DNA of 64,000 nt from NCBI RefSeq assembly GCF_001307315.1, contig NZ_LGUC01000001.1, forward strand, positions 1,364,001 through 1,428,000, written 5' to 3'. Of this stretch, positions 1 to 8,779 are shown in pieces. Numbering within the stretch: the stretch's first letter is position 1; each line of letters opens with the position of its first letter. Origin of the DNA: Halolamina pelagica. GTDB lineage: Archaea > Halobacteriota > Halobacteria > Halobacteriales > Haloferacaceae. A program made the translations under genes and the position numbers. The notes beneath the pieces were generated by a model, which was not told the DNA's origin, did no database searches, and saw only the letters and a program-made list of their open reading frames with translations.

Positions 1-1448
1 CCGCACCCGGACGGTATCGGCGTCCTCGATGGCCTCGACGGTGACTTCCGGCGAGTCCGAGTCGTTGTGCCGGACGGCGTTCTCGAGCAGGTTCCGGAAC
101 ACCGAGGAGAGCATCTCGTTGCCCTGCACCGACACGGTCGGGATATCGCCGTCGAGGCGGCATTCGGCGTCGGGGTGGGTCTCGCGGACGGCCTCCAGTT
201 CCGTCTCGAGGTGGCGTCGGAGATCAGTCGCCCCCAGGTCCGGGGTCTGTTCGCCCGAGAGCGACTCGACGAACTCGCGGGCGGTTTCGGTGAGCTCGAT
301 CACGTGTTCGGATTTCCGAAGCACACGGTCCAGCGCCTCCTGTCCGGAGTCGTCGACGTGGGGCGGCAGCGTCTCGGCCCAGCCACGGATCACGGCCATG
401 TCGTTCCGGATGTCGTGGCGGACGACGCGGTTCAGCGCCTCGAGCTGTTCGGTTTTCTCTTCGAGACGCCGACGATACGCCTCCTGTTCGGTCACGTCGG
501 CGATCGTCACCAACTGTCCAGTCGTGACGCCGCCGGTGGTGAACGGGGAGACAGACAGCTGGTAGTAGTGCCGTTCGTCTTCCGGGCCGGTCGCGAACAC
601 CCCCGGATCGTCGAGTCGAGCAGCGAACTCGGGATCGACGGTGTCGACGGGTTGGCCGATCGAGTTCTGGAGCGCCGGGAACAGCGTGGCCGCGGCCTGG
701 TTGAAGTCCCGCACGCGCTCATCGCGGTCGAGGAAGACGGCGGGGGCGTCGCTCCCCCGGTGAGCTGGACGGCCTCGAACCGACGCACGTAGACGAACAG
801 CGTCCCGACGGCGAAGACGGCGACGCCAGGCGGCTCGTACATCAGCGGGAGCAGCCAGTCGATCTGGTCGCCGAAGATGGTCACGACCGCCGGCACGCCC
901 GTCACGGTCGCGAGCGTGATCAGCGGCCGGCTGTCGGTTCCGGTGTGGTAGAACCGCTCGAGCAGCATGAAGAAGCCGACGGCGATGACTGCGTAGGACA
1001 GCCCCAGCGTGACCCAGTAGAGGATGCCGTGCTGGATCGCGAGGTGGGGGAACGGATCTGTGGTCCACGCGGTCGTGAAGTAGAGATTGTGGAGCGGGTT
1101 CGTCAGTTTCAGGAGGACGAACAGGAGGAACACGCCGACCATGCTCCAGCGGTACGGCGCCTGCCGCGGGCGGCGACCGGTGTAGGCGGCACAGAAGTAC
1201 GTCCACGCCGCGACGGCGACGAACGCGAAGATGAACCCGATGGTGTAGGAGGTCAATCGCAGGCTGTCGGTCGGGGCGACCAGATAGCCGACGTAGCCAA
1301 GCGACCACAGCACCACCGCAAGCAGGAGGGCGACGAGCCCCTGTCGCGTGCCCGGGTGCTTGATCCGGAACGCTCGCGGGAGGCTCAGCAGACACGCGAC
1401 ACCGGAGACGCCGAAGAGGGCGACGTGGGCCAGAAGGAGCGGGTCCAT
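1..1448 (-). CDS. Sensor histidine kinase, N-terminal 7TM plus PAS (3' end outside window)
   Basis: Membrane-bound two-component kinase. The first ~225 residues form about seven hydrophobic segments of the histidine-kinase 7TM type. A PAS-like domain follows (FLDRDERVRDF), then a haloarchaeal H-box (RVVRHDIRND, near 415) with the phosphoacceptor His, and an N-box (FRNLLENAVRHN, near 90) of the ATPase domain. The G-boxes lie beyond the window start, so the gene is partial. The frame breaks near 750-757 in a run of five C; one extra base joins the 7TM part cleanly to the PAS part. The ATG at 1446-1448 is preceded by a TTATG-like box at leaderless distance. No response regulator is visible, and the ligand is unknown. 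Confidence 0.88.
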
Positions 1449-1532
1449 CGCGAGTGTGTGTCACTCATTCGCGCTCGGCATAACTGCTTTGGAACCACTG
1501 GCGGCAGGTGTCACGGCGCGCCGTCGACGCGG

Positions 1533-2645
1533 CTACTTCCGGACGATGATGCGGAGTTCGTCCTCGTCGGCGAGTTCGTGCTCCAGTCCGACCTGCTGGT
1601 CGTCGTGCTTCGCCGAATCCCCGCGCACGCGGGCGAAGCGGAACCGGTTCAAGAACTCGTCGCCGCCGATGTCGAGGCAGGCGTCCTCGACGGTGGACTC
1701 GGGCGGCAGGACCAACGGTTCCTCGTAGTCGACGCCGCGGCCGGGCTTGTCCATGTAGACGCGGATCAGGCCCAGCTCCTCCCAGATCTCCTCTTTGAGG
1801 CCGTCAAGCCCCTTCTCCTCGACGGCGGAGATGAAGATCGCGTCCTCGGGGTCGATGTCGTGCTCCCGGAGGTCGTCTTTGACGGTGGGGAGGTAGCCGG
1901 GGTCGATCAGGTCGGCTTTGTTGACCGTCACGATCGAGGGGAGGTAGACGCGGTTGTCCATGATCGCGTCGATGAGTTCGTCGATGGAGGGGTCGCCGCG
2001 GACGGTCACCTCGGCGTTGACGTAGCCGTGCTCGCGGAGCACGTCCTTGATCGTCTCCTCGTCCATGCTCACCGAGTCGCTGGTGGTGACCTGGAGGCCG
2101 CCAGTGTGCGATTTGGTGATCGAGACGCTCGCGGGCTCGGTGTCGAGCCGGATCTTGTTCTTGTACAGCTCCTCGGAGAGTCGTTCGTACTGGTCGATCT
2201 CGAACACCGAGAGCACGAACACGACCAGATCCGCCGTCCGGACGACCGAGAGCACCTCCTGGCCGCCGCCGCGGCCGCTGGCGGCGCCCTCGATCAGCCC
2301 CGGCACGTCGAGGATCTGGATGTTCGCGCCGCGGTGTTTCAGCATCCCGGGGTTCACGTCGAGCGTGGTGAACTCGTACTCGCCGGTCTTCGACTCGGCG
2401 TTGGTCAGGGCGTTGATCAGCGTCGACTTGCCGACGCTGGGGAACCCGACGAGGGCGACGGTGGCGTCGCCGGTCTTCTCGACGGCGTAGCCGTGGCCGC
2501 CGCCGGAGGAGGACTGGTTCTCCAGCTTCTCCTTTTTCTCCGCGAGCTTCGCCTTCAGCCGCCCGATGTGTGCCTCCGTGGACTTGTTGTAGGGCGTCTC
2601 GGCGATCTCCTCGCGGAGTTCTTCGATCTCCTCCTCGAGTCCCAT
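1533..2645 (-). CDS. DRG/Obg-family GTPase
   Basis: Developmentally-regulated-GTP-binding (DRG) family GTPase of 370 residues, the usual length. In order: a charged N-terminal helical segment (1-50), G1 loop GFPSVGKST (about 70-78), G3 DVPGL, an S5D2-like insert, G4 NKAD, and a C-terminal TGS domain ending DELRIIVRK. The family binds ribosomes and is linked to translation. A much longer open frame runs upstream to about 3050, but it only reads through the 72-bp repeat array, and the family N-terminus (MGLEEEIEELREEI) begins here. It is divergent from the VOC gene, with the repeat array between them. Confidence 0.95.
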   Translation of the reverse strand: MGLEEEIEELREEIAETPYNKSTEAHIGRLKAKLAEKKEKLENQSSSGGGHGYAVEKTGDATVALVGFPSVGKSTLINALTNAESKTGEYEFTTLDVNPGMLKHRGANIQILDVPGLIEGAASGRGGGQEVLSVVRTADLVVFVLSVFEIDQYERLSEELYKNKIRLDTEPASVSITKSHTGGLQVTTSDSVSMDEETIKDVLREHGYVNAEVTVRGDPSIDELIDAIMDNRVYLPSIVTVNKADLIDPGYLPTVKDDLREHDIDPEDAIFISAVEEKGLDGLKEEIWEELGLIRVYMDKPGRGVDYEEPLVLPPESTVEDACLDIGGDEFLNRFRFARVRGDSAKHDDQQVGLEHELADEDELRIIVRK

Positions 2646-2690
2646 CGGGCGAAAATCCGCCGTGGGCGTCGTTAAAGCTGTTCCTTCAAG

Positions 2691-2986
2691 GCCAGTCACG
2701 GCGAGCGACCGGCGGCGACCTCCGTGTCGCCGCGATGGAGCTTGACGCCGTGACTGTGCAGAGCCCATCACGGCGCGTGACCTGTGGCGACCTCCGTGTC
2801 GCCGCGACGGAGCTTGACGCCGTGACTGTGCAGAGCCACCCACGGCGCGTGACCTGCGGCGGCCTCCGTGCCGCCACCACGACGCTCGACGCCGTGACTG
2901 TGCAGAGCCACCCTCGTCCCGTGCCCGGCCGTCGACGCCACGGTGCCACCACCAAGCTCCGTACTCTGCCCAGCCAATCACGGCAG
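2691..2986. repeat. 72-bp structured tandem repeat array, locus 1
   Basis: Three consecutive units start at 2691, 2763 and 2835 with an exact 72-base period. A degenerate fourth unit runs from 2907 (66 bases) and the beginning of another starts at 2973. Each unit has an outer palindrome (CAGTCACGGCG with CGCCGTGACTG in unit 1) enclosing an inner hairpin with loop CTCCGT. Inner stem arms are GGCGAC/GTCGCC in units 1-2 and GGCGGC/GCCGCC in unit 3, so pairing is kept although the sequence changes. The reverse complement matches the array at 54759-55046. It fills the divergent intergenic region between the GTPase and VOC genes. No spacers, so not CRISPR. Confidence 0.92.
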
Positions 2987-3039
2987 GAAACCGCCGTCTC
3001 CGGTAGCCTTTTCGCTCCGTCGAACCCAACCACGAACGT

Positions 3040-3791
3040 ATGAGCCACACGCTGGATCACGTGATGATGCGGGTCGAGGACCTGGAGGAGTCGCTGGAGT
3101 GGTACACCACCCACCTCGACTACGAGGAGAAAGGTCGCTGGGAGGCCGACACCTTCACCAACGTCTTCCTCGGGCCCGAGGACGTCCACGAGGACGGCGC
3201 GCTGCTGGAGCTCACCTACAACCACGACGGGCGCTCCTACGAGATGGGCGACGCCTGGGGCCACATCGCCGTCCGCGTCGAGGACGTGAACGAGGCGTAC
3301 TACGAGCTGATGGACGAGGGCGTCGAAGACTACCGCCGGCCCGAGGACAACCCCGGCTACGCGTTCGTCAAGGACCCCGACGGCCACGAGATCGAGATCG
3401 TCGAGCGCGACCACGGCGCCCGCTGGAGCATCGATCACACGATGATTCGCGTCGAGGACGCCGACGCCTCGCTCGGCTGGTGGACCCGAAAGATGGGGTA
3501 CGAGACGACCGGGCGGTGGGAGGCCGACACGTTCGCGAACTACTTCCTCGCGCCCGAGGACGCCGCCGAGGAGGCGATGGCCGTCGAGCTCACGTACAAC
3601 TACGACGGGCGCACGTACGACCTCGGCGACGCTTGGGGCACCTGGCGGTGGAGTGCGAGGACCTCGAGGAGTTCTGGGGCACGCTGATGACCCGGGAGGC
3701 CGAGGAATACCGCGATCCCGAATCGTGTGACTACAACTACGCCTTCACGAAGACCTTCGACGGCCACGAAGTCGAAGTCGTGACGGAGTAA
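3040..3791 (+). CDS. VOC-family protein, two tandem glyoxalase-like domains
   Basis: Vicinal-oxygen-chelate protein of about 250 residues with two homologous halves. Each half starts with a DH(V/T)M(M/I)RVED strand, contains WEADTF and LTYN.DGR.Y, and ends GHE(I/V)E(I/V)V. This is the layout of lactoylglutathione-lyase-like metalloenzymes; the substrate is unknown. The frame breaks near 3640, where one C appears to be missing: WGHLAVE is expected by analogy with WGHIAV in the first half. The last 37 bases of the frame (3754-3790) are duplicated exactly at 4486-4522, on the far side of the toxin-antitoxin cassette. Confidence 0.88.
3754..3790 (+). repeat. 37-bp direct repeat, left copy (end of VOC gene)
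   Basis: Identical over 37 bases to 4486-4522. It encodes the C-terminal FDGHEVEVVTE of the VOC protein, closed here by TAA. Weaker similarity extends about ten bases to the left (TTCAC shared). With the right copy it brackets the vapBC-like pair. Confidence 0.95.
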
Positions 3792-3812
3792 GCGAACTCC
3801 CGGGCCTGCCGT

Positions 3813-4229
3813 TCAGGAACTGTCGTCTAGTTCTTCGAGTACGTCCTCCGGGGATCGACCGACGTGGTCGAGCATCTCCCCGTCGAACGTGACGAGTTCG
3901 GCGTCGGCACCGTCGGCAAGCGACGCGATGATCGCGTCCATCGGGTAGTGAAGTGTTTCGTTCTGTCTCTCGTTGGCGTTCATCACGTCGGACGCGTCTG
4001 GGATGGTGATCTCCGCATCGTAGACGATCTCGTCTATCGCGTCGTTCGCCGCGTTCAGGTCGGCGGATTTCTTTTTCGTCAGTACTGTCCTGATCTCCAT
4101 CAGATTCAGTAGTGACGTATGGAGTTCGTACTCGTCAGTACGGTTGAGCAGACGTGTCGCGAACTCGCCGCGGCCTGGTTCGTCCGTCAACGCCGCGACG
4201 AACACATTAGTATCCAGAAACAGCCGCAT
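3813..4229 (-). CDS. PIN-domain ribonuclease, VapC-type toxin
   Basis: PIN-domain protein of 138 residues, typical for VapC toxins, which cleave RNA in a metal-dependent way. Four acidic residues fit the active site: D6 in MRLFLDTNVF, E45 in LMEIRT, D98 in YPMDAIIASLA and D116 in TFDGEML. The ATG overlaps the stop of the upstream partner (TAATG), so the two are translationally coupled, as in toxin-antitoxin operons. The pair sits inside a segment bounded by 37-bp direct repeats, suggesting acquisition as a cassette. RNA target unknown. Confidence 0.9.
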   Translation of the reverse strand: MRLFLDTNVFVAALTDEPGRGEFATRLLNRTDEYELHTSLLNLMEIRTVLTKKKSADLNAANDAIDEIVYDAEITIPDASDVMNANERQNETLHYPMDAIIASLADGADAELVTFDGEMLDHVGRSPEDVLEELDDSS

Positions 4230-4381
4230 TAGGACTCCCGGATCTCCCGAACGGCGTCGACGGAGTCGACATCCAGTTCTGCGAACCGACCGCGCAGCCG
4301 TGTTCCGAGTGGCTCATCCCGCGGCTCGTCGGGGTCTCGCCCGCTGATGAAGGGTTCCACGCGTCCAGCGATGATTCCCAT
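4229..4381 (-). CDS. Putative VapB-like antitoxin
   Basis: Small acidic protein directly upstream of the PIN toxin, overlapping its start by one base. I place the start at 4381 (MGIIAGRVEPFI, 50 residues), because a CTTATG box lies about 28 bases upstream, which suits leaderless initiation. The frame is open to an earlier ATG at 4480, which would give 83 residues. No ribbon-helix-helix or AbrB motif is obvious, so the antitoxin role rests on position and coupling only. Regulation is presumably autogenous, as in other vapBC operons. Confidence 0.65.
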   Translation of the reverse strand: MGIIAGRVEPFISGRDPDEPRDEPLGTRLRGRFAELDVDSVDAVREIRES

Positions 4382-4485
4382 ACCTCCCTTTAGCAGCGTT
4401 TCCGCATAAGGGTTCGGCCCCTCCGCACTCGCTATGTCGGTCCACGAAGTTGCCAAACGAGGGGTCCCCTTCTCGTTCACAAGGG

Positions 4486-4522
4486 CCTTCGACGGCCACG
4501 AAGTCGAAGTCGTGACGGAGTA
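4486..4522 (+). repeat. 37-bp direct repeat, right copy
   Basis: Exact copy of 3754-3790, 732 bases away. It again encodes FDGHEVEVVTE, followed here by TAG. It is either the original gene end, displaced by the cassette, or a copy brought in with it. Confidence 0.95.
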
Positions 4523-4853
4523 GCGGTCGCTCGTTCCCTATCTTTGGTTCTTCGTGCGTGGTCACGCGGGCGAGCGCTGCATCGGCGTCGACGACCCGCT
4601 CTCCCGACGGCACGGATAAAGGAGGGGGTGGACCGGCAGAAAGTACTTAACCGGGGTGTCGGGCGAGGACGGCTCTCGCGGCCGTTCCCGGGGTTGTGAC
4701 GGTGTAACACGCCACTCGACTACCCACAAGACATTTATAACGAGGTGCGTATGTTTCAGACACCCCTACCCATGGTGGCAACAGCGAGTATCGCCGTTCA
4801 CTTCGGCGTGGAAGTTGGCGCCGCCGCTTGCAGTGCAGAACCCTAACACAACA
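4523..4853 (+). promoter_or_regulatory. S-layer gene upstream region with TATA box
   Basis: These 331 bases lack a convincing gene. A clear TTTATAA box lies at 4734-4740. Transcription would start near 4765, giving a leader of about 90 bases before the S-layer ATG at 4854; long leaders are known for haloarchaeal S-layer transcripts. No strong Shine-Dalgarno sequence precedes the ATG. A second weak AT-rich element (AGTACTTAA) lies near 4643. Confidence 0.65.
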
Positions 4854-7574
4854 ATGACAGACAACTCAGACAAGATCCGCAGCATCGTTCTGGCTGCGCT
4901 GATGGTGTTCAGCGTCTTCGCTGGCACCGTTGCGTTCGCCGGGACTGCTGCTGCGGCTAATTCAGGTTCGTTTACTCCTGCCTCTGACGAGGCAAACGCG
5001 GACACGAACCTAGATGCATCGTTCACCGTAAGTAGTGAAGACCCGGACAGTATGCAGCAGTTCCGGATCACGTTCACCGGAGCTAATAACTTTGACAACG
5101 GATTCGCGTCTGACATCTCCTCGTCGGACGTGACCGTGGATGTTGCCGGGACATCTGAAAGCGTCTCCACAGTTTCGCGAAGTAACAACGGAAAGACGCT
5201 GACCTTCTCGCTCTCGGACTCGGTGAGTCCGAGCGCGGGTGACACCATCACGTTCACGGTCCAGAACTCCCAGTTCCAGAACCCAAGTGGCACGGGTACT
5301 TACACTGGTGAGATTGTTGTCGAGCCTCAGAGCACGGCAACTTCGACTGAAGCTGACCTGAACATCAATACGGCTTCCACGGGCGTGCTGGAAGCAACGC
5401 ACTACAACAACGACACTACGACGGATAACGTTGATCCGATCGTTGAGGTCGCGTTCGACACTGCGCCCAAAGAAACCCCGGCTGCTGAAGACTTCACGGT
5501 CAATCTTGCAAACGGTTCGACGCTGACCGTTTCCGGTGCAAGTGCCCCGCAGACAAACCGTGTTGAGCTTCAGGTTGATCGCCTGGTTTCTAACGTAGAT
5601 AACGTTACTGTTGACAGTTCCCTAGTCACGGGTAGCGACGACGTGACTGTTGACGCCACCAACGCGCCGGTGACCGTCGATGCCTCGAACCAGAACTCTG
5701 ATCCGGGGAATACCTCTGCGTACCTCGGATCGAACGTTGCTGTCAAGGCATACTCGACTGACGCGACCTTCGACTTCAGTGGGGAATACACCTCACGGTT
5801 CGCGTCCGGCACGGGCAGTCAGGTCTTCGTGATCGATACGGACGACCTCAGCAATGGTCTCATTCAGGTAGACACGCAGGACGATGGCTCGATCAACGCG
5901 AATATCGAGCTTAGTAGCCTGGGTCTGACCGTCGATGCTGATGATGTCAACGATGAAACTAACATCACCGGAACTGTCCAGGCCGACGACTTCGACCGCC
6001 CGGTCGATGTCGAACTGCTTGACAGTGACGATGATGTCGTCGCGACCGACGAGGTCCGACTCGGATCGGCCGGTAACGCCGACTTCGACCTCGGTACGCA
6101 AGACGCCGGTAACTACTCTGTCGTCGCGACTGACGTGAACACGGGCGTCGAGACGACGACCGACGTGAACGTCTCCGCGGCTGCTGAAGGTGCCGTCTCC
6201 TTCGCCGAGAACACCTACAGCGTCCCGCAGGGTGACGTAGTGAACATCACCCTCGACGTGACGGGTACAACCGACGGTTCGCTGGTCATCGGTCAGAACA
6301 GCCAGTCGGGCTACCAGGCCAACGTGACCTTCGTTGACGAGGACGAGGATGGCGAGGTCGTCGTCCAGTTCAACACGTACACGGCTGGTGACACTTCCGA
6401 GACGATCGTGACTGCTGCGGGTGAGGACAGCGCGACGCTGGCTTCCGGCAGCACCGAACTGGCCTCTGGCGACCTGCTCGCTCAGGGTGGCTACGATCTT
6501 GCCACCGTTCAGGGCCACTACACGAACGGCACGGACGTCTTCGAGAACGATGAGTCCTCGTTCAGTTCGCTCTCGATCGGCGAGCGCTCGACCGACAGCA
6601 TGCAGCTGTGGACGGCGCCCGCTTCGACCGGGGCTGACTCGCTCCTCGACGACGTGACGCAGGACTCCACGATCGCTTCGGGCGACTGGGTCGTTCACCA
6701 GGTCTCGGCGACTGGCCTCGAAGGCCTCGTCGAGTCCCAGGGTGACCTCGAGACTGCGATCACCAACGACGTGCTCAACGTCACGGTCAACCAGACCGAG
6801 GAGACTACGCGCCAGAACCGCGACCCCAAGCAGCTCGACATTGGGACGGCTCTGGCTGACGACGAGATCGCACTGATCGCCGACGCGGAGAACGACTCCT
6901 ACTACATCGCGCTCGACACGAGCACTGACGCGTTCAAGCGCGGTGGCGAGACCGGCTACTCGGCTGACGCCGACGAAGAGTACACGGCCAACTTCACGGT
7001 CAAAGACGAGAAGCTCGTTGGTGAGGACCACGAGTCCGTGGAAGCGACCTTCGAGGTCGTTGAAGGTACGGCCTCCCTCGACTCGACGCCGGTCGAAGTC
7101 GAAGCCGCGACGAACCAGACGATCTCGGGTACGTCCACGCTCGCGCCGGGCACCGAGATTCAGGTGACCGTCCAGAGTACGGAGGACACCTCGCCGCGGT
7201 TCTACAACAACCCGACCGCCACGGTCCAGGCTGACGGTAGTTGGAACATCACGATGGACTTCGACGAGCAGTCCGTCAACGACACCTTCAGCGTGAGTGC
7301 AGGCAGCTACTTCGACGCTGACGGTATGGTCGTCGAGAGCACGACCGAGGCGACGCCGACGGCTACGGCGACGCCGGAGCCGACTGAGACGGCAACGCCG
7401 GAGCCGACTGAGACGGCAACGCCGGAGCCGACGGAGACCGACGCTCCGGAAACGGACGAGCCGACTGAGACGCCCGAGGACGACACCACCACGACGACGA
7501 CGCCCGGCTTCGGCGTCGCTGTCGCGCTGGTCGCACTCCTCGCCGCTGCGCTGCTGGCCGGTCGCCGAGAGTAA
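4854..7574 (+). CDS. S-layer glycoprotein with PGF-CTERM tail
   Basis: Major cell-surface glycoprotein candidate, 906 residues. It begins MTDNSDKIRSIVLAALM with a signal peptide ending near AAAAN. A long Thr/Asp-rich beta ectodomain with many N-X-S/T sequons follows, resembling Haloferax-type S-layer proteins. Next comes a Thr/Pro/Glu stalk of PEPTETAT repeats (about 840-885), then the sorting signal PGFG, a hydrophobic segment and a terminal RRE. PGF-CTERM proteins are cut by archaeosortase A and lipid-anchored, and that enzyme is the next gene. The first ~900 bases use far more A/T-ending codons than the rest, hinting at mosaic origin. The frame is open to 4656, but the signal peptide fixes the start. 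Confidence 0.93.
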   Translation: MTDNSDKIRSIVLAALMVFSVFAGTVAFAGTAAAANSGSFTPASDEANADTNLDASFTVSSEDPDSMQQFRITFTGANNFDNGFASDISSSDVTVDVAGTSESVSTVSRSNNGKTLTFSLSDSVSPSAGDTITFTVQNSQFQNPSGTGTYTGEIVVEPQSTATSTEADLNINTASTGVLEATHYNNDTTTDNVDPIVEVAFDTAPKETPAAEDFTVNLANGSTLTVSGASAPQTNRVELQVDRLVSNVDNVTVDSSLVTGSDDVTVDATNAPVTVDASNQNSDPGNTSAYLGSNVAVKAYSTDATFDFSGEYTSRFASGTGSQVFVIDTDDLSNGLIQVDTQDDGSINANIELSSLGLTVDADDVNDETNITGTVQADDFDRPVDVELLDSDDDVVATDEVRLGSAGNADFDLGTQDAGNYSVVATDVNTGVETTTDVNVSAAAEGAVSFAENTYSVPQGDVVNITLDVTGTTDGSLVIGQNSQSGYQANVTFVDEDEDGEVVVQFNTYTAGDTSETIVTAAGEDSATLASGSTELASGDLLAQGGYDLATVQGHYTNGTDVFENDESSFSSLSIGERSTDSMQLWTAPASTGADSLLDDVTQDSTIASGDWVVHQVSATGLEGLVESQGDLETAITNDVLNVTVNQTEETTRQNRDPKQLDIGTALADDEIALIADAENDSYYIALDTSTDAFKRGGETGYSADADEEYTANFTVKDEKLVGEDHESVEATFEVVEGTASLDSTPVEVEAATNQTISGTSTLAPGTEIQVTVQSTEDTSPRFYNNPTATVQADGSWNITMDFDEQSVNDTFSVSAGSYFDADGMVVESTTEATPTATATPEPTETATPEPTETATPEPTETDAPETDEPTETPEDDTTTTTTPGFGVAVALVALLAAALLAGRRE
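7371..7436 (+). repeat. 24-bp coding tandem repeat in the S-layer stalk
   Basis: About 2.7 units of 24 bases (starts 7371, 7395, 7419) encode the peptide TPEPTETA. This is a low-complexity, probably O-glycosylated spacer just before the membrane anchor signal, and a likely place for length variation. Confidence 0.85.
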
Positions 7575-7603
7575 CTGACTCTCGCGACTCCCAGTAGCTA
7601 ACC

Positions 7604-7640
7604 ACCGGCTTCGCGCCGGTATTCCCGCTTTCACTTCTTT
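7604..7640 (+). terminator. Hairpin terminator after S-layer gene
   Basis: Perfect 6-bp stem ACCGGC/GCCGGT (7604-7609 and 7615-7620) with a 5-base loop, followed by a pyrimidine-rich, T-containing stretch to 7640. It lies 30 bases after the stop codon. Confidence 0.6.
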
Positions 7641-7725
7641 CGAACGCGACACCGGATAGCGACGGCTCTCCGCCGTCGATGTGTCCAACGGCAAGGGATT
7701 TACCCGCGGACCGACTCCCTCCGGT

Positions 7726-8771
7726 ATGGCCGGTATCGCAGACGCTGTCCCGCCGTGGCTGCTGAACGTGACCGACGTACTCGCGTGGGTCGTCATCGGC
7801 GCGTTCGTCCTCGGCGCGGTGCTGGAACTCACCGCCCGCCGGGGCGACGCCCCCGACGGGTCGCTCGCGGCCGTCGTCGGCGCCGGACGCCGCCGCCTCG
7901 AGCACGCGCGTCGCGTCTCCACCGGTGCGTGGGGGCTGTTCGCGCTGTTCTGGCTGCTGCTTTTCCCACACTTCGCGTTCGTCCACAAGAGCTACGTCGA
8001 GGGCGTGCTGGCGCTGATCGCCGTCCCCGCAAGCCTCTATGCGGGCTACCTGCTCTGGCAGGGCCGGGACACCCTGTTCGTGCTCTCGCGGGCGACCGCG
8101 ATCATGGGGCTGATCTACCTCCCCTTCGAGACGATTCCGGCCGTCGAGATCGCCGGGCTCCGGATCCCCGCGCCGCGGCAGGTGCTGATCGAGATCGTTA
8201 CGACCCAGACGGGCTGGCTGATGGACTTCTTCGGCGCCCACCCCGAACTCATCACGGGCCCACAGGGGTACCAGAACACCTACGAGTTCGTCGCCAGCGA
8301 CGGGCAGATCCTCCACTTCTCCGTCGTGCTCGCGTGTACGGGGCTGGGCAGCATCGCCATCTTCGCTGGGCTCATCGCCGCCGTCCGCGCGCCGCTGCGC
8401 CGGAAACTCCGCGCGCTGAGCGTCGCCGTCCCAGTGATCTACGGGCTGAACCTCGTCCGTACCACGTTCATCGGGATCACCTTCGGTCAGCAGCTCCTCC
8501 ACGTCTACCCTGATCTCGTGTTGACGATGTTCGGGGCACTGACCCCTACCGCGTCTCCTGGTACGTCTCGGACCGCATCATCAGCCAACTGCTGGCGGTG
8601 ATGGCGCTGGTCGGCGTCACCTACCTCGTGGTCCGCGAGCTCCCGGAGATCCTCACGATCATCGAGGACGTGCTGTACATGGTGACCAACGAGGAGTACG
8701 ACCTCTCGAACACGCTGGATCTGCCCCGCAGCCAGGCGGCGTCACAGCTGCAGGGGTCCGGCGACGACTGA
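7726..8771 (+). CDS. artA: Archaeosortase A
   Basis: Polytopic membrane transpeptidase-like enzyme that processes PGF-CTERM proteins such as the S-layer glycoprotein encoded just upstream. About 347 residues with roughly eight hydrophobic segments. The catalytic Cys is C204 (LACTGLGS) and the conserved Arg is R245 (LNLVRTTFIG). The frame breaks near 8535 in a run of four G; one extra G gives FGGTDPYRVSWYVSDRI and a normal C-terminus ending GSGDD. ATG 7726 lies at leaderless distance from an AT-rich box in GGGATTTACCC. Two substrates are visible in this window: the S-layer protein and BtuF. Confidence 0.93.
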
Positions 8772-8779
8772 CGAGCGAC

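Larger units (their letters stand above)
3791..4522. mobile_element. Putative integrated toxin-antitoxin cassette (~732 bp)
   Basis: The segment between the start of one 37-bp repeat and the start of the other contains only the vapBC-like pair. The insertion preserves the VOC reading frame end, because each repeat encodes the same C-terminal residues followed by a stop. No integrase or transposase lies within it. Inference: site-specific or homologous insertion of a small stabilising cassette. Confidence 0.55.

Noticed and set aside
945-2675. Long plus-strand open frame (about 576 codons) opposite the histidine kinase and GTPase genes
   Set aside because: Antisense shadow of the GTPase gene in GC-rich DNA; no recognisable domain, and the opposite strand has full family motifs.
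2691-2986. CRISPR array
   Set aside because: Units are directly adjacent with no unique spacers, and no cas genes are nearby.
2646-3050. Upstream extension of the DRG GTPase through the repeat array
   Set aside because: The 72-base period is a multiple of three, so frames stay open by chance. The family N-terminus starts at 2645.
4314-4613. Small minus-strand frames upstream of the antitoxin gene
   Set aside because: No acidic composition, promoter or family; they cross the direct repeat.
4656-4853. N-terminal extension of the S-layer protein
   Set aside because: Would place about 66 non-acidic residues before the signal peptide; the TATA box lies inside it, so it is untranslated leader or upstream DNA.
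5793-7988. Minus-strand open frame of about 731 codons opposite the S-layer gene
   Set aside because: Arg/Val-rich composition typical of antisense frames; the plus strand encodes signal peptide, sequons and PGF-CTERM.
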